Shown: piece after piece, positions 23,795 to 30,612 of the stretch
How positions within the stretch are numbered: position 1 is the stretch's first letter
How the letters are laid out: every line of letters begins with the position of its first letter
Assembly: GCA_033722555.1 (NCBI GenBank)
Contig: JAWVYS010000034.1
Coordinates: forward strand, 1-30,612
Reading direction: 5' to 3'
Length of the DNA stretch: 30,612 bases
From: Brumimicrobium sp033722555
Lineage (GTDB): Bacteria; Bacteroidota; Bacteroidia; Flavobacteriales_D; Crocinitomicaceae
Program-made: the position numbers and the translations under genes
Notes under the pieces: model-generated
Databases searched by the model: none
What the model was told of the DNA's origin: nothing
The model's input: only the letters and a program-made list of their open reading frames with translations

Positions 23795-23805
23795 CTGTAA
23801 TACAG
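23795..23805. promoter_or_regulatory. Candidate operator palindrome CTGTAATACAG
   Basis: A perfect 11-base palindrome with arms CTGTA and TACAG around one A. TGTA/TACA half-sites are typical of operators bound by CarH/LitR-family regulators. It lies about 50 bases upstream of the -7 box of the sigma factor operon and 84 bases after the stop codon of the carH-like gene. Binding is inferred from sequence form and location only. Confidence 0.4.
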
Positions 23806-23855
23806 ACGTTTTTATATTAAGGCGAGCGCTTTTATTAAATTTCTGCTTTGTGGCA

Positions 23856-23863
23856 TAATTTTG
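23856..23863 (+). promoter_or_regulatory. -7 box of the light-response operon
   Basis: TAATTTTG matches TAnnTTTG exactly, 43 bases before the sigma factor ATG. There is no TTTG at the proper -33 position, consistent with a promoter that is weak or depends on a regulator. Confidence 0.55.
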
Positions 23864-23906
23864 TTTAATTAAAGAAATATAAAAGTTAAACAAAAAACAA
23901 AATATT

Positions 23907-24419
23907 ATGTCTACAGTAGAATTTAACGACACTTTAACCTCTATGGAGTCCTATTTAATGGCTTTTGCCATGAACTACACCAAGAATGTTGAAGATGCTA
24001 AGGATTTGACGCAGGAAACAATGCTTAAAGCGATTCGTTACCGCGATTATTATACTCCGAAAACGAACTTTAAAGCATGGATCTTTACTATCATGAGAAA
24101 CATTTTCATCAACCAGTATAGAAGAAAAGTGAAATCAAAAACCATTTTTGATAACTCCACCGATTTATTCTTACTGAATAGTTCGACCGAGAAAAGAGAT
24201 TCTCCTTACAATCATATTGCAAGCGGAGAGATTAATGAGCAGTTGAATAAGTTGAGCGAAGAATACAAAGAGCCGTTTGAAATGCATTACCTTGGTTTTA
24301 AGTACAAAGAGATCGCTGAAAAACTCGATATTCCTATCGGAACAGTGAAAAGTCGTATATTTATTGCTAGGAAAAAGTTGATGGATTTATTGCCTGATTA
24401 CCGTTATTCAACGAATTAA
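23907..24419 (+). CDS. ECF-type RNA polymerase sigma factor
   Basis: A 170-residue extracytoplasmic-function sigma factor. Region 2 spans about 10-85: AFAMNYTKNVEDAKDLTQET contains the core-binding part, and FKAWIFTIMRNIFINQYRRK is the -10 recognition helix. Region 4 spans about 110-165: LNKLSEEYKEPFEMHYLGF, then YKEIAEKLDIPIGTVKSRIF is the helix-turn-helix for the -35 element. No anti-sigma factor gene is next to it. It is the first gene of the operon that continues through photolyase; its stop TAA overlaps the ATG of crtI by one base. It probably relays the light signal from the upstream B12-binding regulator to this operon and others. Confidence 0.92.
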   Translation: MSTVEFNDTLTSMESYLMAFAMNYTKNVEDAKDLTQETMLKAIRYRDYYTPKTNFKAWIFTIMRNIFINQYRRKVKSKTIFDNSTDLFLLNSSTEKRDSPYNHIASGEINEQLNKLSEEYKEPFEMHYLGFKYKEIAEKLDIPIGTVKSRIFIARKKLMDLLPDYRYSTN

Positions 24420-25918
24420 TGAGAAACAAAATTACCGTTATCGGCAGCGGAATTGCCGGATTATCTTGTGCCAGTTATCTGGCTAAGGAAGGTCAGGATG
24501 TTACTTTGATTGAGAAAAATAATTCAATCGGAGGCCGAGCGAGAAAATTTGAGCAAGATGGATTCATGTTCGACATGGGTCCGAGCTGGTACTGGATGCC
24601 TGATGTTTTTGAACGATTCTATAATCATTTCGGTCATACAGGGAGTGACTTTTATGAACTGAGACGCCTCAGCCCTAGTTACAGGGTTTTCTGGCAGGAT
24701 GATACATTCGATGATGTTCCGGCTGACTTGACTGAGTTTTACGCCTGGTTTGAGAAAATGGAACCCGGATCTTCCTCAAAACTTGATAAGTTTCTGGAAG
24801 AAGCTGCTTACAAATATGAGGTGGGTATAAACGATCTGGTGCACAAGCCGGGATTGAAGATCAAAGAATTCGTTGATATCCGAATTGCTACGGGTGCATT
24901 TAAGATGCATCTCTTCTCCTCGTTTTCCAAGTACATCCGAAAATATTTTTCTCATCCGAAAATAATTGAATTGCTTGAATTTCCGGTATTATTCCTCGGT
25001 GCCATGCCCAAGGATACCCCGGCACTTTATTCCCTGATGAATTATGCGGATATTAAGCTTGGCACATGGTATCCCATGGGTGGAATGCATAAGATCATTG
25101 AGGCATTTGAACAAATAGCGCTGGAACAGGGCGTTAAGATATTGACTGGCAAGGAAGCTAGCGGGTTTGTTTATGAAGGAAATCAAATCAAAGGAACAAG
25201 GGTGAACGAGGATGAAATTATTGCATCCGATTTTGTCGTTTCAGCAGCTGATTACCGGTTTACGGACAGAATTTTGGCGGAAGGTTATTCGAATTATACG
25301 GAGGAGTACTGGAATTCGAGGCTCATGGCACCGTCATCACTTCTGTTTTATCTCGGTGTAAATAAAAAAATTGAAGGCCTGAAGCATCACAATTTATTTT
25401 TTGACCGTGATTTTAATCAGCACGCCCAGGAAATCTATAAAACTCCGAAATGGCCTTCGGAACCGTTATTCTATGTTTGTTGCCCCTCGAAAACCGACAA
25501 TTCGGTAGCTCCTGAGGGAAGTGAAAATATTTTTTTGTTAATTCCTCTCGCTCCTGATCTTCAGGATTCTGAGGAGATGAGAGAAAAATATTATACACTG
25601 ATCATGGACAGACTCGAGAAACACACGGGGTCAGGGATCAGAGAAAATGTCGTATATAAAAGAAGCTATTGCCTCAAAGATTTCAAGGAGGATTATAACG
25701 CTTTCAAAGGAAATGCGTACGGACTAGCAAATACACTGCGTCAAACAGCCTTTTTAAAACCAAAAATCAAGAACAAAAAATTGAGCAATCTGTTTTATAC
25801 CGGTCAGCTCACTACTCCGGGACCGGGCGTACCACCCTGCATCATATCTGGAGAGGTAGTGGCAGGAGAACTGTTGAAGGTTGCGAATAAATCTGCTTAC
25901 TATGAAAAAACTGTTTGA
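24419..25918 (+). CDS. crtI: Phytoene desaturase (CrtI type)
   Basis: An FAD-dependent membrane-associated desaturase that introduces double bonds into phytoene, normally giving lycopene. It has 499 residues. The N-terminal dinucleotide fold VIGSGIAGLSCASYLAKEG has the GxGxxG motif at residues 9-14, followed by EKNNSIGGRAR. The C-terminal signature is GPGVPPCIISGEVVAGELL. The substrate segment GPSWYWMPDVFERFYNHFG is typical of Bacteroidetes CrtI. Its stop codon overlaps crtB by 17 bases, and it shares one base with the upstream sigma factor gene. Confidence 0.95.
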   Translation: MRNKITVIGSGIAGLSCASYLAKEGQDVTLIEKNNSIGGRARKFEQDGFMFDMGPSWYWMPDVFERFYNHFGHTGSDFYELRRLSPSYRVFWQDDTFDDVPADLTEFYAWFEKMEPGSSSKLDKFLEEAAYKYEVGINDLVHKPGLKIKEFVDIRIATGAFKMHLFSSFSKYIRKYFSHPKIIELLEFPVLFLGAMPKDTPALYSLMNYADIKLGTWYPMGGMHKIIEAFEQIALEQGVKILTGKEASGFVYEGNQIKGTRVNEDEIIASDFVVSAADYRFTDRILAEGYSNYTEEYWNSRLMAPSSLLFYLGVNKKIEGLKHHNLFFDRDFNQHAQEIYKTPKWPSEPLFYVCCPSKTDNSVAPEGSENIFLLIPLAPDLQDSEEMREKYYTLIMDRLEKHTGSGIRENVVYKRSYCLKDFKEDYNAFKGNAYGLANTLRQTAFLKPKIKNKKLSNLFYTGQLTTPGPGVPPCIISGEVVAGELLKVANKSAYYEKTV

Positions 25919-26738
25919 TAATCTGTCCTCGGAAATCAGTAAAAAAACAACCAGGAAATACAGTACGAGTTTTTCCCTGGGTATTCGCTTCCTCAAAAAA
26001 GACCTGAGAAAGCCTATTTACAATGTGTACGGCTTTGTGCGTTTCGCCGATGAGATCGTGGATAGTTTTCATGGGTTTGATAAACGCACGCTTCTCGAAG
26101 AATTCAGAAAAGATACTTATAAAGCGATTGAACGAAAAATATCGTTGAATCCTATTCTTAATTCTTTTCAGGAAACCGTTCACACATATGGAATTCCGTT
26201 GGAACTCATCGATACCTTTCTGGATAGTATGGAAATGGATTTGGATAAGTCTGCCTACAATCAAAAGTCCTATGAACGATATATCTTAGGTTCGGCAGAA
26301 GTTGTGGGACTGATGTGTTTGCGAATATTCGTTCGTGGAAACAATGAACTGTATAATACCCTTAAACCGCAGGCTATGAAGCTGGGCTCCGCTTTTCAAA
26401 AAATTAATTTTTTAAGGGATCTCCAGATGGATTTCAAGGAACTCGGAAGGACTTATTTTCCCGGAGTGGAAATGATGAATTTCAACAATACGGTAAAGAA
26501 ACAGATTGAAGAGGATATCGAAAAAGATTTTTTAGAAGGATATAAAGGAATACTGAAATTACCCAAAGAGGCCAGATTCGGTACATACATGGCGTATGTG
26601 TACTATTTTAAGCTGTTTGAGAAGATTAAGAAATTACCTGCCGAAAGAATCTTGAATGAGCGAGTGCGCATCGCCGACAATAAAAAGTATAGACTTTTTG
26701 TTTCTTCTTATGTCAGACATAGTTTAAACAGGGTTTAA
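25902..26738 (+). CDS. crtB: Phytoene synthase
   Basis: Condenses two geranylgeranyl diphosphates into phytoene. It has 278 residues from the ATG at 25902, which opens KKLFDNLSSEISKKTTRKYS with the usual TSFSLGIRFL after it; an in-frame ATG at 25881 would add seven residues inside crtI and is less likely. The two Asp-rich metal sites of squalene/phytoene synthases are present: FADEIVD (Asp50, Glu51, Asp54) and NFLRDLQMD (Asp173, Asp177). GSAEVVGLMCLRIF is also characteristic. It is translationally coupled to crtI and followed two bases later by idi. Confidence 0.94.
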   Translation: MKKLFDNLSSEISKKTTRKYSTSFSLGIRFLKKDLRKPIYNVYGFVRFADEIVDSFHGFDKRTLLEEFRKDTYKAIERKISLNPILNSFQETVHTYGIPLELIDTFLDSMEMDLDKSAYNQKSYERYILGSAEVVGLMCLRIFVRGNNELYNTLKPQAMKLGSAFQKINFLRDLQMDFKELGRTYFPGVEMMNFNNTVKKQIEEDIEKDFLEGYKGILKLPKEARFGTYMAYVYYFKLFEKIKKLPAERILNERVRIADNKKYRLFVSSYVRHSLNRV

Positions 26739-26740
26739 GA

Positions 26741-27268
26741 ATGGGAACTCGGGAAGTTGTTTTAGTCAATGAAAGGGATGAGGTCCTTGGGACGATGGAG
26801 AAAATGGAAGCTCATCGAAAAGGCTTGCTTCACAGAGCGTTTTCCGTGGTTATTTTTAATGATAAAAATGAGATGCTCGTTCACAGACGTGCGGATGATA
26901 AATATCATTGCGGCGGACTCTGGACGAATGCATGCTGTTCCCATCCGAGATTGAATGAAAATGTTAAAGCTGGCGCTCAGCGCCGTCTGATGGAAGAAAT
27001 GGGATTCAGTTGTGACCTGACATTTATAGACACCTTCATTTATAAAGCAGCTTTTGAAAACGGCCTTATCGAACACGAACTCGATCACCTTTTTGTAGGT
27101 CATTATAACGACCATCCCTCACCCAATGAGCAAGAGGTTTCTGACTGGAAGTATATTTCCCTTGATGCATTGAAGAAGGAAATGACATACGCCCCTCAGA
27201 ATTTTACATTCTGGTTTAAAGAAATTATGCATAATAAATTTGAACAGATACAACAATCAATTCTATGA
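26741..27268 (+). CDS. idi: Isopentenyl-diphosphate delta-isomerase, type I
   Basis: Interconverts IPP and DMAPP and so feeds the carotenoid pathway. A Nudix-fold enzyme of 175 residues. Metal ligands His25 and His31 are in EAHRKGLLHRAFS, the catalytic Cys66 is in TNACCSHP, and the Nudix-like helix AGAQRRLMEEMGF is at 77-89. The catalytic Glu region is ENGLIEHELDH (106-116). It lies two bases after crtB and its stop overlaps the next start by four bases (ATGA). Bacteria with the MEP pathway do not strictly need Idi, so placing it here suggests a wish for higher isoprenoid flux during pigment synthesis (inference). Confidence 0.95.
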   Translation: MGTREVVLVNERDEVLGTMEKMEAHRKGLLHRAFSVVIFNDKNEMLVHRRADDKYHCGGLWTNACCSHPRLNENVKAGAQRRLMEEMGFSCDLTFIDTFIYKAAFENGLIEHELDHLFVGHYNDHPSPNEQEVSDWKYISLDALKKEMTYAPQNFTFWFKEIMHNKFEQIQQSIL

Positions 27269-27669
27269 TAAAAATTGGCCGAAGAACAACTTTCAACGCA
27301 GCTCACAGGCTGCACAATGACAAATGGTCTGAAGAGAAAAATAGCCAGGTTTTTGGCAAATGCAATTCTCCCAATTATCACGGGCACAATTACACCCTTG
27401 AAACATGGGTGGAGGGAGACATTGACCCTGAAACCGGTTTCATCATTGATCTCGGTGATCTGAAAGAGATTATTAATCAAGAGGTTGTAGAGGACTTTGA
27501 CCACAGAAACCTGAACCTGGATGTGAAAGAATTCAGGGATCTCAATCCGACTGCGGAGAATATTGCACGTGTCATTTACGACCGCCTAAAAAAGCGTCTG
27601 AAACATTTTAAACTGACTGTGCGGCTCTATGAAACCGAGAACAATTTTGTAGAATACTCCAAAGACTGA
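27265..27669 (+). CDS. 6-pyruvoyl-tetrahydropterin synthase family protein
   Basis: A 134-residue pterin enzyme of the PTPS/QueD family, T-fold. The zinc site is His14 (AAHRL), His39 and His41 (HGHNY). The catalytic Cys33 lies in GKCNSPNYHGHNY, with five residues between Cys and HGH as in animal PTPS rather than the shorter CxxxHGH spacing of QueD. DFDHRNLN gives a conserved Asp/His pair, and ETENNFVEY holds the pterin-binding Glu. No queC, queE or folE gene is nearby, so queuosine synthesis is not suggested. Its place between idi and the flavin reductase and photolyase genes suggests it makes a pterin for photoprotection or as an antenna cofactor (inference). Confidence 0.88.
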   Translation: MIKIGRRTTFNAAHRLHNDKWSEEKNSQVFGKCNSPNYHGHNYTLETWVEGDIDPETGFIIDLGDLKEIINQEVVEDFDHRNLNLDVKEFRDLNPTAENIARVIYDRLKKRLKHFKLTVRLYETENNFVEYSKD

Positions 27670-28310
27670 TGGATTTGCATAAACTTGATTTATCGGACAT
27701 ACAAAAACTTGAAAAGCATTATCGTGCGGCTCTAATCAATAGCGTAAGTGGTGTGAAGAGTGCGAATCTGATAGGCACAAAGGACAGGGAGAACAGAACG
27801 AACCTGGCCATTTTCAGTTCTGTTATTCATCTCGGGTCGAATCCGGCTTTACTGGGTTTTGTTCAACGCCCTGCCTCGGTGGAAAGACATACGTATGAAA
27901 ATATAATACAAACGGAAAGATATACCATCAACGCAATTCATTCCGGGATAATTTTTCAGGCCCATCAAACGTCAGCACGGTATGACCGCGACGAAAGCGA
28001 ATTCGATGAGACCTCGCTGGAAGCGATTTACCGGGATGATTTTTTTGCCCCGTTCGTAAAGGAGTCTCCCTTACAGATAGCCATGCATTTAGAAGATGTA
28101 ATTCCGATCAAAGCCAACGACACAAAGCTGATCATTGGAAGTATTCAGGCGCTATATTTCCAAAAGGACACTCAGCACGAAGACGGAAGTCTCTCACTCG
28201 AAAAGTCGGATATTGTGGGAATCACGGGGCTGGATACATACATGGGACTCAGCAAACATATTAAGCTGAGTTATGCCAAGCCCGATGAACCTTTAAAAAA
28301 ATTATCGTAA
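27669..28310 (+). CDS. Flavin reductase family protein (FMN-binding split barrel)
   Basis: A 213-residue protein with an FMN-binding split-barrel fold. The N-terminal part has SVSGVKSANLIGTKDRENRT, then NLAIFSSVIHLGSNPALLGF, the usual flavin-binding strands, followed by VQRPASVERHTYENI with the phosphate-binding Arg/Thr. Family members use NAD(P)H to reduce FMN or FAD, or bind flavin as oxidoreductases. It overlaps both neighbours by one base (TGATG before, TAATG after), so it is co-translated with photolyase. Supplying reduced flavin to photolyase is a reasonable guess, not shown by sequence. Confidence 0.85.
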   Translation: MDLHKLDLSDIQKLEKHYRAALINSVSGVKSANLIGTKDRENRTNLAIFSSVIHLGSNPALLGFVQRPASVERHTYENIIQTERYTINAIHSGIIFQAHQTSARYDRDESEFDETSLEAIYRDDFFAPFVKESPLQIAMHLEDVIPIKANDTKLIIGSIQALYFQKDTQHEDGSLSLEKSDIVGITGLDTYMGLSKHIKLSYAKPDEPLKKLS

Positions 28311-29608
28311 TGGTTTTATTTTGGCACAGAAGAGACCTTCGGCTGGAGGATAATGCAGGATTGTATAAAGCGCTCAAAGAAACAGGGGATGTTCAGCCTG
28401 TCTTTATTTTTGATACGGAAATTCTGGATGGCCTGCCTGAGGATGATCAAAGAGTCCTTTTCATTTATAAGGAGATTGAACGCATCAAGAAGGAGTATCA
28501 GGAACACGACGGTGATCTCTGGGTTTTTCACGGAAAGCCGAAAGAGGTATTTGAAAAGCTGGTGAACGAACATTCAGTCGATGCGGTTTACACCAACCGG
28601 GATTATGAACCTTATGCGTTGAAAAGAGATAAGGAGATTTTTGAATGGTTAAAGTCTAAGGACATCCCCTTCAAGGGTACAAAAGACCATGTGATCTTTG
28701 AAAAAGACGAGATCCTCAAAGACGACGGTGACCCTTATCGGGTATATTCCCCTTATATGAAATCATGGAAGTCTAAATTGACGAATTACTACTTAAAATC
28801 TTATCCCACGGAAGAGTATTTAAAGAACCTCAGGAAGACAGACGACATAAAGGATTTGCCCTCCCTTGCTGATATGGGTTTCGGGGACGAGCAGAAAATC
28901 GATTTTCCCTCGCGCGAAATAGACAAGGACATCATAGAAACCTATAATAAAACCCGCGATTATCCAGCCATTAACGGAACCACAAGGCTTAGTGTCCACT
29001 TGCGTTTCGGTACTATTTCAATTCGCAAACTCGCCCGGATAGCAAAAAAGTTGAATGAAAAATACCTGAACGAGCTTATCTGGCGGGACTTCTATCAGAT
29101 GATCATTTATCATTTCCCGGAAAGCGAATCAAAGGCCTTTAAGGAAAAATATGACAATATTGAATGGCGTTCAGACGAAGAGCAGTTTACAGCCTGGTGT
29201 GAAGGAAAAACGGGATATCCGATTGTTGATGCCGGCATGCGGCAGTTAAACGAAAGTGGATATATGCACAACCGCGTCAGAATGATAGTAGCCAGCTTTC
29301 TCACCAAGGATTTGCTTATGGACTGGCGAAAAGGAGAAGCCTATTTCGCGGAAAAACTTCTCGACTATGACCTGGCGAGTAATGTCGGTGGTTGGCAATG
29401 GGCGGCTTCATCTGGAGTAGATGCTCAGCCATATTTCCGCATTTTTAATCCGGAGAGTCAGCGGGAAAAATACGATGAAGACTGGCAATACGTAAAGCAG
29501 TGGGTTCCCGATTACGACACCGACGATTATCCCGACCCTATCGTAGAACACAAAGAAGCACGCGAGAGGGCGCTGGATAAATACAAGGAGGCCGTTAAAG
29601 AGGAGTAA
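28310..29608 (+). CDS. Deoxyribodipyrimidine photolyase / cryptochrome family
   Basis: A 432-residue class I-type photolyase that repairs UV-made pyrimidine dimers using blue light. The N-terminal antenna domain starts LFWHRRDLRLEDNAGLYKAL. The FAD domain has TTRLSVHLRFGTISIRKLAR, ELIWRDFYQMIIYHFPE, GKTGYPIVDAGMRQLNESGY, MHNRVRMIVASFLTKDLL and GGWQWAASSGVDAQPYFRIF followed by NPESQREKYD. Asn358 in DLASNVGGWQW is the Asn that contacts FAD N5 in photolyases; plant cryptochromes have Asp there, so repair activity is favoured. It is the last gene of the light-response operon. It is slightly short for the class (E. coli 472). Confidence 0.92.
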   Translation: MVLFWHRRDLRLEDNAGLYKALKETGDVQPVFIFDTEILDGLPEDDQRVLFIYKEIERIKKEYQEHDGDLWVFHGKPKEVFEKLVNEHSVDAVYTNRDYEPYALKRDKEIFEWLKSKDIPFKGTKDHVIFEKDEILKDDGDPYRVYSPYMKSWKSKLTNYYLKSYPTEEYLKNLRKTDDIKDLPSLADMGFGDEQKIDFPSREIDKDIIETYNKTRDYPAINGTTRLSVHLRFGTISIRKLARIAKKLNEKYLNELIWRDFYQMIIYHFPESESKAFKEKYDNIEWRSDEEQFTAWCEGKTGYPIVDAGMRQLNESGYMHNRVRMIVASFLTKDLLMDWRKGEAYFAEKLLDYDLASNVGGWQWAASSGVDAQPYFRIFNPESQREKYDEDWQYVKQWVPDYDTDDYPDPIVEHKEARERALDKYKEAVKEE

Positions 29609-29627
29609 TGATCCTTTCACCCGGTTA

Positions 29628-29659
29628 TTTGTGATTCCTTATTGATTACCTTATCTTAG
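29628..29659 (+). promoter_or_regulatory. Possible promoter of the lipocalin-like lipoprotein gene
   Basis: TTTG (29628-29631) and TATCTTAG (29652-29659, one mismatch to TAnnTTTG) are 20 bases apart. It sits 25 bases before the ATG at 29685. The match is approximate. Confidence 0.4.
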
Positions 29660-29684
29660 CTCGTTCATTAACAAACCATATGAT

Positions 29685-30227
29685 ATGAAAACAAATTTTT
29701 TGAGACTTTTGATTTTAGTATTTGCAGGAACTTTAATTCTGGAAAGCTGTAGAAAAGGAGAGAACGATCCGCTTATCTCATTGAGAACAAGGGATGCGAG
29801 AATAACAGGTAAGTGGGAACTTGTTGATTTTGAAGCTACCTCAAGTGAGATCAACAATACTGGAGTGGTTAACACCAATGAGCAAACAACAACCACCTAC
29901 GATGGAAGTACCTGGACCAACACCAGCAACGGGAACACGGATTCCTATACTTACACGAGAGAAATTACTATTGAAGACGATGGAAATTATATCTACCGAG
30001 AAACAATCGAAGGAGAGATTTCCGAGGAAACCGGAACATGGTCGTGGTTAGACAATACCAAAAAGAAAATCGGCATTTTCCTCGATCAGCACGGCCTGTT
30101 CCATATCGATCAGTTGAAGAACGAAGAAATGGTCTGGCTTTATGATTACAGTGATCAGTATACAAATAACGACGGAGAAACAGACTCGCAGAGTTATTCT
30201 TCACGCGCTGTGTATGAAAAGCAATAG
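29685..30227 (+). CDS. Lipocalin-like lipoprotein
   Basis: A 180-residue lipoprotein: the leader ends in LILESC (Cys22). The mature part begins with ARITGKWELVDFE, the typical first strand of lipocalin-like domains in Bacteroidetes lipoproteins (GKW motif). Seven or more alternating polar strands follow, with a Thr/Asn/Ser-rich insertion at about 60-90 (NEQTTTTYDGSTWTNTSNG). The repeated I/Y pattern DDGNYIYRETIEGEISEETG and WSWLDNTKKKIGIFL closes the barrel. Ligand and role are unknown. It is monocistronic with a strong terminator after it. Confidence 0.75.
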   Translation: MKTNFLRLLILVFAGTLILESCRKGENDPLISLRTRDARITGKWELVDFEATSSEINNTGVVNTNEQTTTTYDGSTWTNTSNGNTDSYTYTREITIEDDGNYIYRETIEGEISEETGTWSWLDNTKKKIGIFLDQHGLFHIDQLKNEEMVWLYDYSDQYTNNDGETDSQSYSSRAVYEKQ

Positions 30228-30251
30228 GTAAAACTTTGAAAAATTAAAAGG

Positions 30252-30287
30252 AAGATCGGCAGTGTATTTTGCCGATCTTTTTTTTTT
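30252..30287 (+). terminator. Terminator after the lipocalin-like gene
   Basis: A perfect ten-bp stem, AAGATCGGCA (30252-30261) with TGCCGATCTT (30270-30279), an eight-base loop and ten T residues (30278-30287). It acts in the plus direction. Confidence 0.9.
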
Positions 30288-30294
30288 GTAACAA

Positions 30295-30329
30295 AACCAC
30301 GGCTATTTCGGCCGTGGTTCTTCTTTTTT
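30295..30329. terminator. Bidirectional terminator between convergent genes
   Basis: A perfect nine-bp stem, AACCACGGC (30295-30303) with GCCGTGGTT (30311-30319), and a seven-base loop. On the plus strand it is followed by TC-rich and T7 sequence to 30329; on the minus strand by TTTTGTT. It lies 15 bases beyond the stop of the minus-strand gene at 30345, which it should terminate. Confidence 0.8.
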
Positions 30330-30344
30330 TAGTTTATACTTATC

Positions 30345-30612
30345 TTACTGCTTCACCATCTTTTTGGTAGAAATTACTTCTCCATCGCAAATCAAAGTGT
30401 AAGAATATGTTCCTTTACTTAATTCTGCGCCGAACACATTTATTTGTCCTGCACCTCTTTCGGTGATCTTAACTTCCCGTATCATTCTGCCCTGGTTGTT
30501 GTAGAACAATAACTTCGCGTCTCCTACCGAAGCAGGAATTTGATAGTTAATTACTGTTCTTTCAGCAAAAGGATTAGGAATATTCTGCTCCAAAATGATG
30601 TTCTCACCATCA
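30345..30612 (-). CDS. C-terminal end of a surface protein with a sorting-type domain (5' end outside window)
   Basis: The frame is open to the window edge, so only the last 88 codons are seen. The sequence LEQNIPNPFAERTVINYQIP, then AKLLFYNNQGRMIREVKI, GAGQINVFGAELSKGTYSYT and a basic KKMVKQ end matches the C-terminal domain that targets Bacteroidetes proteins to the T9SS, in the PNPF subtype. The pattern (ITERGAGQINV, GTYSYTLICDGEVISTKKM) is close to the C termini of Bacteroidetes tail-fiber/endosialidase-chaperone type proteins, but the upstream domains are not visible. A TTG at 30593 is not the start. Confidence 0.8.
   Translation of the reverse strand, partial: DGENIILEQNIPNPFAERTVINYQIPASVGDAKLLFYNNQGRMIREVKITERGAGQINVFGAELSKGTYSYTLICDGEVISTKKMVKQ

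Larger units (their letters stand above)
23712..23906 (+). other. Regulatory intergenic region between the carH-like gene and the ECF sigma operon
   Basis: 195 bases without a gene. From left to right it holds a small hairpin (CCCCA 23717-23721 with TGGGG 23726-23730, no T run), the palindrome CTGTAATACAG (23795-23805), an AT-rich stretch, and the -7 box TAATTTTG (23856-23863). The leader between the box and the ATG at 23907 is about 38 bases and A-rich. Confidence 0.6.

Noticed and set aside
27265..27669. Assignment of the pterin enzyme as QueD of queuosine synthesis
   Set aside because: The Cys-to-HGH spacing is that of PTPS and no queC, queE or queF is nearby, so only a family-level name is given.
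1..30612. CRISPR arrays, insertion sequences, tRNA or rRNA genes
   Set aside because: No regularly spaced repeats, transposase frames or tRNA-like cloverleaf were noticed; all intergenic gaps are under 200 bases and accounted for.

Overview
The window looks like chromosomal DNA of an aerobic, probably pigmented member of the Bacteroidetes (Bacteroidota), most like the Flavobacteriia and relatives. The evidence is: secreted proteins ending in type IX secretion (T9SS) sorting domains; promoters of the Bacteroidetes form TTTG-N19-TAnnTTTG; almost no Shine-Dalgarno sequences; an ATP synthase operon that stops at atpG without atpD and atpC; an F-ATPase subunit a with a long N-terminal domain; two neighbouring cytochrome oxidase subunit III genes; and a LETM1-related protein of a type found in this phylum. 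No rRNA, tRNA, CRISPR array, insertion sequence or prophage was seen, and no gene-free stretch exceeds 300 bases.

Layout. 1-2371: the 3' end of an RND efflux pump gene with its terminator, a GT4 glycosyltransferase on the minus strand, and a lipoprotein-type MsrA. 2476-7573: the ATP synthase operon atpB-E-F-H-A-G, with a well-formed promoter, a hairpin between atpE and atpF, and a strong terminator. 7640-12071: two tandem paralogous secreted M43-type metalloproteases (catalytic, PKD, jelly-roll-like and T9SS sorting regions). 12136-13882: lysyl-tRNA synthetase. 13964-19361: a cytochrome oxidase assembly and structure operon: heme O synthase, two subunit III genes with large soluble insertions, subunit IV, a degenerate SCO protein, a canonical SCO protein and a DUF420 protein. 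19427-22728: an SRPBCC protein, two lipoproteins of unknown function and a LETM1-related protein. 22857-29608: a light-response cluster: a CarH/LitR-type B12-binding MerR regulator, then a tightly packed operon of ECF sigma factor, phytoene desaturase, phytoene synthase, IPP isomerase, a pyruvoyl-tetrahydropterin synthase homologue, flavin reductase and photolyase. 29652-30612: a lipocalin-like lipoprotein and the 3' end of a gene for a surface protein with a C-terminal sorting-type domain.

How it fits together. The respiratory genes (heme O synthesis, subunits III and IV, copper delivery) and the ATP synthase make up a large part of an oxidative phosphorylation set; oxidase subunits I and II and F1 subunits beta and epsilon must be elsewhere. 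The light cluster joins sensing (B12-dependent regulator), a relay (sigma factor), shielding (carotenoid synthesis) and repair (photolyase, with plausible flavin and pterin cofactor genes). The parts most worth a second look are this light operon and its regulator, which keeps the Wx9EH motif but has Ser where Thermus CarH has its light-state His ligand; the threefold internal repeat inserted in the first subunit III; the SCO homologue lacking the distal His; and the hairpin inside the atp operon.
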